Below are positions 59,902-64,000 of a DNA stretch of 64,000 nt, one piece after another (the stretch's first letter is position 1; the number at the start of each line of letters is the position of its first letter). Under the pieces are notes generated by a model, which did no database searches, had not been told where the DNA came from, and saw only the letters and a program-made list of their open reading frames with translations. The translations under genes were made by a program, and so were the position numbers. Location: positions 1,188,501-1,252,500 of the forward strand of contig NZ_CP076134.1 in the NCBI RefSeq assembly GCF_018736085.1, given 5' to 3'. This DNA is from Bradyrhizobium sediminis (GTDB lineage Bacteria; Pseudomonadota; Alphaproteobacteria; Rhizobiales; Xanthobacteraceae).

Positions 59902-60161
59902 GAGGCGGAAGCGCGAACGCCCAGAGGTGTTTGTGCGCTTATTACACAACTTTTAGATGAAGTTGTCGGTGATCTTTGCCGCAATCGCGACGGTTGGGTA
60001 ACCTGTTCAGGATCAGCTCGCGCCTTGCGCGGCGGCAATGCTGTCTCCCGCCTGTCACATACATGCGAACTGGCATCTGGCGGCGACAGGTGGTTTAAAA
60101 GCAACAGGATTCGGTCAGCCGGCCACCCACCCTAAGGGCTGCGAGTTCAGGGGCACAGGAG

Positions 60162-61961
60162 ATGGAGAGACGCCTAGCGGCCATAGTCTGCGCGGACGTC
60201 GCCGGTTATTCGCGAATGATGGGCGCCGACGAGGAAGGCACCCACGCCGCGTTCAAGGCCCATCGAAGCGCGATCTATCCGATCATTCTCAATCACGGCG
60301 GCCGGCTCGTGAAGAACACCGGCGACGGCTTCCTGCTGGAGTTTCCGAGTGTCGTCGGCGCGATCGAGTCCGGGATCGCCATGCAGGGGCTGATGGTGGA
60401 ACGCAACGACCAGCTCCCTGCGGATCGGGTGATGCAATTTCGTCTCGGCGTTCACATGGGAGATGTGATCGCCGACGAGGACGAAGTGTTCGGGGACGGT
60501 GTCAACATCGCCGTCCGCCTCGAGGCGATTGCCGCGCCCGGCGGCGTAGCCGTTTCGGCGAAGGCCTACGACGAGGCCAGCAAGCACCTCAGCGCTCCCT
60601 TTGTCGACGCCGGTACGCACCGTTTCAAGAACATCGCCGAACCGGTGCATGTCTGGACCTGGAAGCCGGTCGGATATGACGACGCCGGCCGGGAGCAGAA
60701 GACCGCGACGAACCTGCCCGCTCAATATCGAACGGCGATCGTGGGCGTGCTTCCATTTGCGAATCTCAGTGACAGCGCTGACGAGTATTTTTCCGATGGT
60801 CTCACCGAGGACCTGATCCACGCCCTGTCGCTGCAGTCGTTTTACCGCGTGCTGAGCAGGAACTCGACCTTCGCCTTCAAAGGCAAGAGCCTGAGCACCC
60901 GCCTGATCGCGCGGGAAATCGACGCAACCTATCTGATCCAGGGTTCGGTGCGCCGCGCCGGCAGCAAGGTTCGCGTCACCGCCGAGCTGATCGCTCCCGA
61001 GAATGGCGAGCAATTATGGACCGGCCGCTATGACCGCGACATCGGCGATCTGTTCGCCATGCAGGACGAAATCACCACCAATCTCTGCGCGGCATTGGCC
61101 CCGGAGATCTATCGCGCCGAAGCTTCCGCGCCGGCGCGGTCGTCGTCCACCGATCTGACCGCGTGGGACCGGTTCCTGCGCGGGCTTTCTCACTACTACA
61201 AGCCGACCAAGGCGGATTACGAAGCCTCGATCGAATTGTTCAGGGAGGCGATCGCGCTCGATCCGGCGCTTTCGATCGCACGCGCCTATCTTGCCACCAT
61301 CCTGGTGCAGGGCGTGCAGTTCGGCTGGATCAAGAGCACCAGTGAATTATGGCGCGAGGCGATGGAACTGGCGGAAAGCAGTGTCCGGCTCGATCCGCGT
61401 TCGTCGTTCGCATTTTCGATTCTCGCCTATGTGCAGGCGATGGAGGGCTATCACGACGCCGCCATGGACGCCGCGCGCAAGGCGGTCGAATTGAACCCCT
61501 ACGACATGGGCGCGCGCGGCGTGCTCGGCATATGTCACCTCGTGATCGGCGAGCATCGGCAGGCCATCGAGCTGTTTTCGACGGCCGTGCAGCGCGGCAA
61601 CAGCGACCCGCGGTATCAGTGGCCGGCCTTGAGTGCGTTCAGCCACTACCTGCTCCGGCAATATGACGCGTCGCTGTCCTGGGCCCGCGAAGCCCTGTAC
61701 CTGAACCCCAATCATCTTCAGGTGCTCTGTGTCCGGGCGGCGGCGCTTGCGCAATTGGACCGGACCGAGGAAGCAGCCAAGGCCGTCGAAGTCCTGCTCG
61801 GAAGCTTTCCGGGCCTCACCGTCGAACGGCACCTGAAGAATTTCCGCTGGAAATCCCCGGCCGACACCGCCCACTACCGGGACGGGCTTCTGAAAGCCGG
61901 CGTCCCCCTGCGCAACCTGACCCTCGTCGGGTCTGGCTCGAAACGGACGGCCAATACCTAG
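60162..61961 (+). CDS. class III adenylate cyclase with TolB-like and TPR domains
   Basis: 599 residues. Cyclase domain 1-165: MERRLAAIVCADVAGYSRMM with metal Asp12, GRLVKNTGDGFLLEFPS with Asp55, and DGVNIAVRLEAIA with the transition-state Asn/Arg. Then a TolB-N-like domain (VGVLPFANLSDSADEYFSDG, LTEDLIHALSLQSFYRVLSR, TYLIQGSVRRAGSKVRVTAE, FAMQDEITTNLCAAL), and tetratricopeptide repeats from about 340 to 560 (EASIELFREAIALDPALSIA). It should make cAMP in the cytoplasm, with the TPRs as partner-binding input. AGGAG abuts the ATG too closely, which may mean low translation or another start. Rhizobia have many of these proteins. Confidence 0.93.
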   Translation: MERRLAAIVCADVAGYSRMMGADEEGTHAAFKAHRSAIYPIILNHGGRLVKNTGDGFLLEFPSVVGAIESGIAMQGLMVERNDQLPADRVMQFRLGVHMGDVIADEDEVFGDGVNIAVRLEAIAAPGGVAVSAKAYDEASKHLSAPFVDAGTHRFKNIAEPVHVWTWKPVGYDDAGREQKTATNLPAQYRTAIVGVLPFANLSDSADEYFSDGLTEDLIHALSLQSFYRVLSRNSTFAFKGKSLSTRLIAREIDATYLIQGSVRRAGSKVRVTAELIAPENGEQLWTGRYDRDIGDLFAMQDEITTNLCAALAPEIYRAEASAPARSSSTDLTAWDRFLRGLSHYYKPTKADYEASIELFREAIALDPALSIARAYLATILVQGVQFGWIKSTSELWREAMELAESSVRLDPRSSFAFSILAYVQAMEGYHDAAMDAARKAVELNPYDMGARGVLGICHLVIGEHRQAIELFSTAVQRGNSDPRYQWPALSAFSHYLLRQYDASLSWAREALYLNPNHLQVLCVRAAALAQLDRTEEAAKAVEVLLGSFPGLTVERHLKNFRWKSPADTAHYRDGLLKAGVPLRNLTLVGSGSKRTANT

Positions 61962-62242
61962 GACGCGGTCAGCGCGCGTAACATTCCGCTGGCGCTCCTG
62001 GGGCTCGACTTCCGCAATCTGGCCTGGTGCGGCCGAAGAAGCCTCCGGCCGACGCACGAGGCCCGTGGGGAACGCCGTTCCGGCTCGGACTCCAATTGAC
62101 TCGGATTCGGATTCCGCCAAAACTCCGCTGCAGCTTAAGGTAGCGTGCCGCAGGCAAATTCGCCTTTTTCAAATCAGGGCGAGTCAGTTTCATATTTTCA
62201 TAATGCTTTTCAGGAATTCGTTGCTTTTCAGGATTCAGATCC
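61962..62242. other. 281-bp gap before the cytochrome gene
   Basis: No gene or strong hairpin is seen. The A/T-rich part near 62150-62230 (CAAATTCGCC, TTTTTCAAATCAGG, TTCATATTTTCATAATGC) stands out from the high-GC surroundings and is where a promoter for the next gene would be expected. Confidence 0.4.
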
Positions 62243-64000
62243 ATGCAAGACGACAGCATTCATAGAGCGGGCGGCGCCGCTGTTTCGCAGATTCCGGTTT
62301 CGCCCAACAATCCGTGCCCCTTCCTGCGCGCCGTCGTGGCGGAAGGTTTCGTCGGCGGCCACATCGTGCCGATCCCGGAGCTGTGCAGGACCGTCGAGGC
62401 CGCCAGCGGCAAGACCGGACTGCAGATGAAGCTGGTCGGCCTGAAGACCTACCCGGTCGCCCTGATCGCCAACGGCCTTAGTCCCTTGCGCCTGTTGCGC
62501 AGCTGGTGGTCAGGCGCAGAGCTCGACGCGCTACGCAATGGTCCCTTGGACAAGCATGGCGTCGGCTCGCGCATCCTGGACGCGAACGCCCAGGTGCACG
62601 AGAACGAAATCGTCCGTCTCGCCGGATTCGGAAAGGAACGGCAGGACCCGTCCGGCGGAGTCGAGATCGGGCTGACGAGCAGCGAGATCACGACCTACAT
62701 GAACGCGAATTTCGCGCGCGCCAAGGGGCACCGGCGCTGGTTCGACCGGCTGTTGATGAACGGCGAATGGCCGGTTTTGCTGGATATCATGGGCAAGGGT
62801 GAGGGCAGGGGTCGCTACCTCAGCGTGGCGGAGATCAGAACGCTGTTCGTCGACCGCCGGCTGCCCGACCGCATCAACGCGCGCCTGGCGTCGCAGCCGG
62901 CAACGGCGCCTGCGCACGGTCCGCTGCGCAAGGCCCTCAAAGTCGCGGTTTGGCTGGTGGCGTTGGCCGTCGCGGCGATCGTGGCGATCGCCGAATTTCC
63001 CAACCAGGTCGGCAAGATCGTGCCGCCGCTGGCGCAGGTGCTGCCGCCGCCGCTGCCGGACAGCGCCCCGGCAAAGGAAGCACATTGGCTCGACCAGAAC
63101 TGGCCGACGGAGAGGAGGCACTGGTTCCACCATGCAAGCCAGGGCACGGCGACCTTCCCGGTGCCCTATGCCTGGTTTCTCGCGCTGGAACAGCCAGGCA
63201 TTCACTTGTTCACCCGACCCGGCATGCTCGCCGACAGCGCTTACCTCGAGCGGTTCGGCTTTCTTCCAAGCCCCAAATCCGTCGATACGGATGCCGCGAG
63301 TCTGCGCCGCTTTGGCTATTCAGCTACCTCCGATGCCAAGACCGAGCCGGCGCCGAAATTGGCGGCGGGTTTGCAGCCGACGCCGGCCGAGAATTTCGAC
63401 GGCCTGCCGGTCGGTTTCGCGCGAATGAACGGGGTCACCAACCCCGGCACCGGCGCCCCCGAGGCCGACAAGATCGGGCTGACCTGTGCGGCCTGTCACA
63501 CCGGGCATATCAATTACAAGGGCGTCAGCGTGCGCTATGATGGTGGCCCGGCCACGGTGAACCTGAAAAAGCTCGAGCTCGCGACCGGCCTGTCCATTGC
63601 CTACACCACGTGGGTGCCCGGCCGTTTCAACCGTTTCGCGACGCGGGTACTCGGTCCCGATGCCAGCAAGGATGAGCGCGACAAGCTCAAGAAGGGGCTG
63701 ACGGAGATTCGCGACTTCCTGCTCGCCCAGATCAAGATCTATCAGAAAGCGATCGACAGCAGGAAAGGGTTCGACGGCAACAAGCAGAAGGATACCGAGG
63801 AAGGATTCGGGCGGCTCGACGCGCTGAACCGGATCGGCAATCAGGTCTTCTACACCGATCTGGTGATGTCGGGTCTCGCCGGATATGAAAAGAACCTGTA
63901 CGCGGTTGATGCGCCGGTCAGTTTCCCGCCGATCTGGAGCGTGCCGTGGTTCTGGTGGGCGCAATACGACGCCTCGATCGAGCAGCCCTTGATCCGCAAC
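62243..64000 (+). CDS. membrane-anchored cytochrome c protein with N-terminal domain (cut by window end)
   Basis: 586 codons are present with no stop. Residues 1-230 are a soluble domain without signal peptide (NPCPFLRAVVAEGFVGGHIV, LDKHGVGSRILDANAQVHEN, LTSSEITTYMNANFARAKGH, MNGEWPVLLDIMGKGEGRGR) that I do not recognise. A membrane helix at about 234-253 (VAVWLVALAVAAIVAIAEF) follows PLRKALK, so the N-terminus is cytoplasmic and the rest periplasmic. The periplasmic part carries CAACH at 415-419 (IGLTCAACHTGHINYKGV), a haem c motif, and has the look of the large diheme peroxidase-related cytochromes. A second haem motif would lie beyond the window. Confidence 0.85.
   Translation, partial: MQDDSIHRAGGAAVSQIPVSPNNPCPFLRAVVAEGFVGGHIVPIPELCRTVEAASGKTGLQMKLVGLKTYPVALIANGLSPLRLLRSWWSGAELDALRNGPLDKHGVGSRILDANAQVHENEIVRLAGFGKERQDPSGGVEIGLTSSEITTYMNANFARAKGHRRWFDRLLMNGEWPVLLDIMGKGEGRGRYLSVAEIRTLFVDRRLPDRINARLASQPATAPAHGPLRKALKVAVWLVALAVAAIVAIAEFPNQVGKIVPPLAQVLPPPLPDSAPAKEAHWLDQNWPTERRHWFHHASQGTATFPVPYAWFLALEQPGIHLFTRPGMLADSAYLERFGFLPSPKSVDTDAASLRRFGYSATSDAKTEPAPKLAAGLQPTPAENFDGLPVGFARMNGVTNPGTGAPEADKIGLTCAACHTGHINYKGVSVRYDGGPATVNLKKLELATGLSIAYTTWVPGRFNRFATRVLGPDASKDERDKLKKGLTEIRDFLLAQIKIYQKAIDSRKGFDGNKQKDTEEGFGRLDALNRIGNQVFYTDLVMSGLAGYEKNLYAVDAPVSFPPIWSVPWFWWAQYDASIEQPLIRN

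Noticed and set aside
1..64000. CRISPR arrays, prophage genes, transposases, rRNA
   Set aside because: The only direct repeats with regular spacing are the in-frame coding repeats of the pseudo-caspase gene; the intergenic repeats are palindromes without spacers, and no transposase, integrase, capsid or rRNA sequence was recognised.

Overview
The window is high-GC chromosomal DNA of an alphaproteobacterium of the Bradyrhizobium / Rhodopseudomonas / Afipia group (Nitrobacteraceae). I infer this from the short-form PutA without a DNA-binding domain, EipA (DUF1134), ChpT next to a che cluster whose CheA carries a receiver domain, the many acyl-CoA dehydrogenases and CaiB-type CoA transferases, and several families of palindromic intergenic repeats. 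I see no insertion sequence, prophage or CRISPR array. Every long gene looks intact except the two cut by the window ends.

Layout. 1-2.3 kb: the end of a minus-strand operon for acyl-CoA oxidation (enoyl-CoA hydratase, two acyl-CoA dehydrogenases). 2.6-4.6 kb: a LemA-TPM-TPM operon. 4.8-6.8 kb: glutathione transferase, then a metallo-hydrolase translationally coupled to a cNMP-binding protein. 7-15 kb: a Lys-Ala-Glu-repeat membrane protein, an exported CXXCH protein, a CoA transferase, PutA and an exported protein with a possible Cys-His-Asp triad. 15.3-18 kb: CspA with a terminator-like hairpin in its leader, a His-rich exported peptide, and a membrane protein joining a four-His cytochrome-b-like domain, a 2Fe-2S ferredoxin domain and a class III cyclase. 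18.2-22.8 kb: a GT39 glycosyltransferase coupled to a caspase-fold protein that has lost its catalytic His and Cys and ends in long proline-rich repeats. 23-27 kb: YcjF/YcjX-like pair, hemolysin III family protein, short-chain dehydrogenase.

27.3-36.3 kb is a catabolic block: benzoylformate-decarboxylase-like enzyme, hot-dog dehydratase, CaiB-type CoA transferase, acyl-CoA dehydrogenase and two tandem CYP153-type P450s on the minus strand, with isovaleryl-CoA dehydrogenase diverging. A plausible reading is hydroxylation of an aliphatic substrate followed by CoA activation and beta-oxidation-like steps. 36.4-45.4 kb: envelope enzymes (DUF2927 protein, L,D-transpeptidase), another TPP enzyme, a small PD-(D/E)XK-like protein, c-di-GMP components (GGDEF with I-site, PilZ), a PAS protein, hydrolases, a 42-residue membrane peptide and tRNA-Val(CAC).

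45.5-49.2 kb: a coiled-coil membrane protein, EipA, a YHS-domain protein and CysQ. 49.3-56 kb: chpT followed by cheA-cheW-cheY-cheB-cheR with a CtrA-like box in between and no chemoreceptor gene. 56-58 kb: an operon with the layout of E. coli yjfL-yjfM-yjfC. 58.3-64 kb: an ABC-F ATPase, a cyclase-TolB-like-TPR protein, and a cytochrome c with a cytoplasmic N-terminal extension that runs off the end of the window.

The themes are nucleotide second messengers (two class III cyclases, one cNMP-binding protein, GGDEF and PilZ), cell-envelope maintenance, and CoA-ester catabolism. All functional statements come from motif recognition by eye, without database searches.
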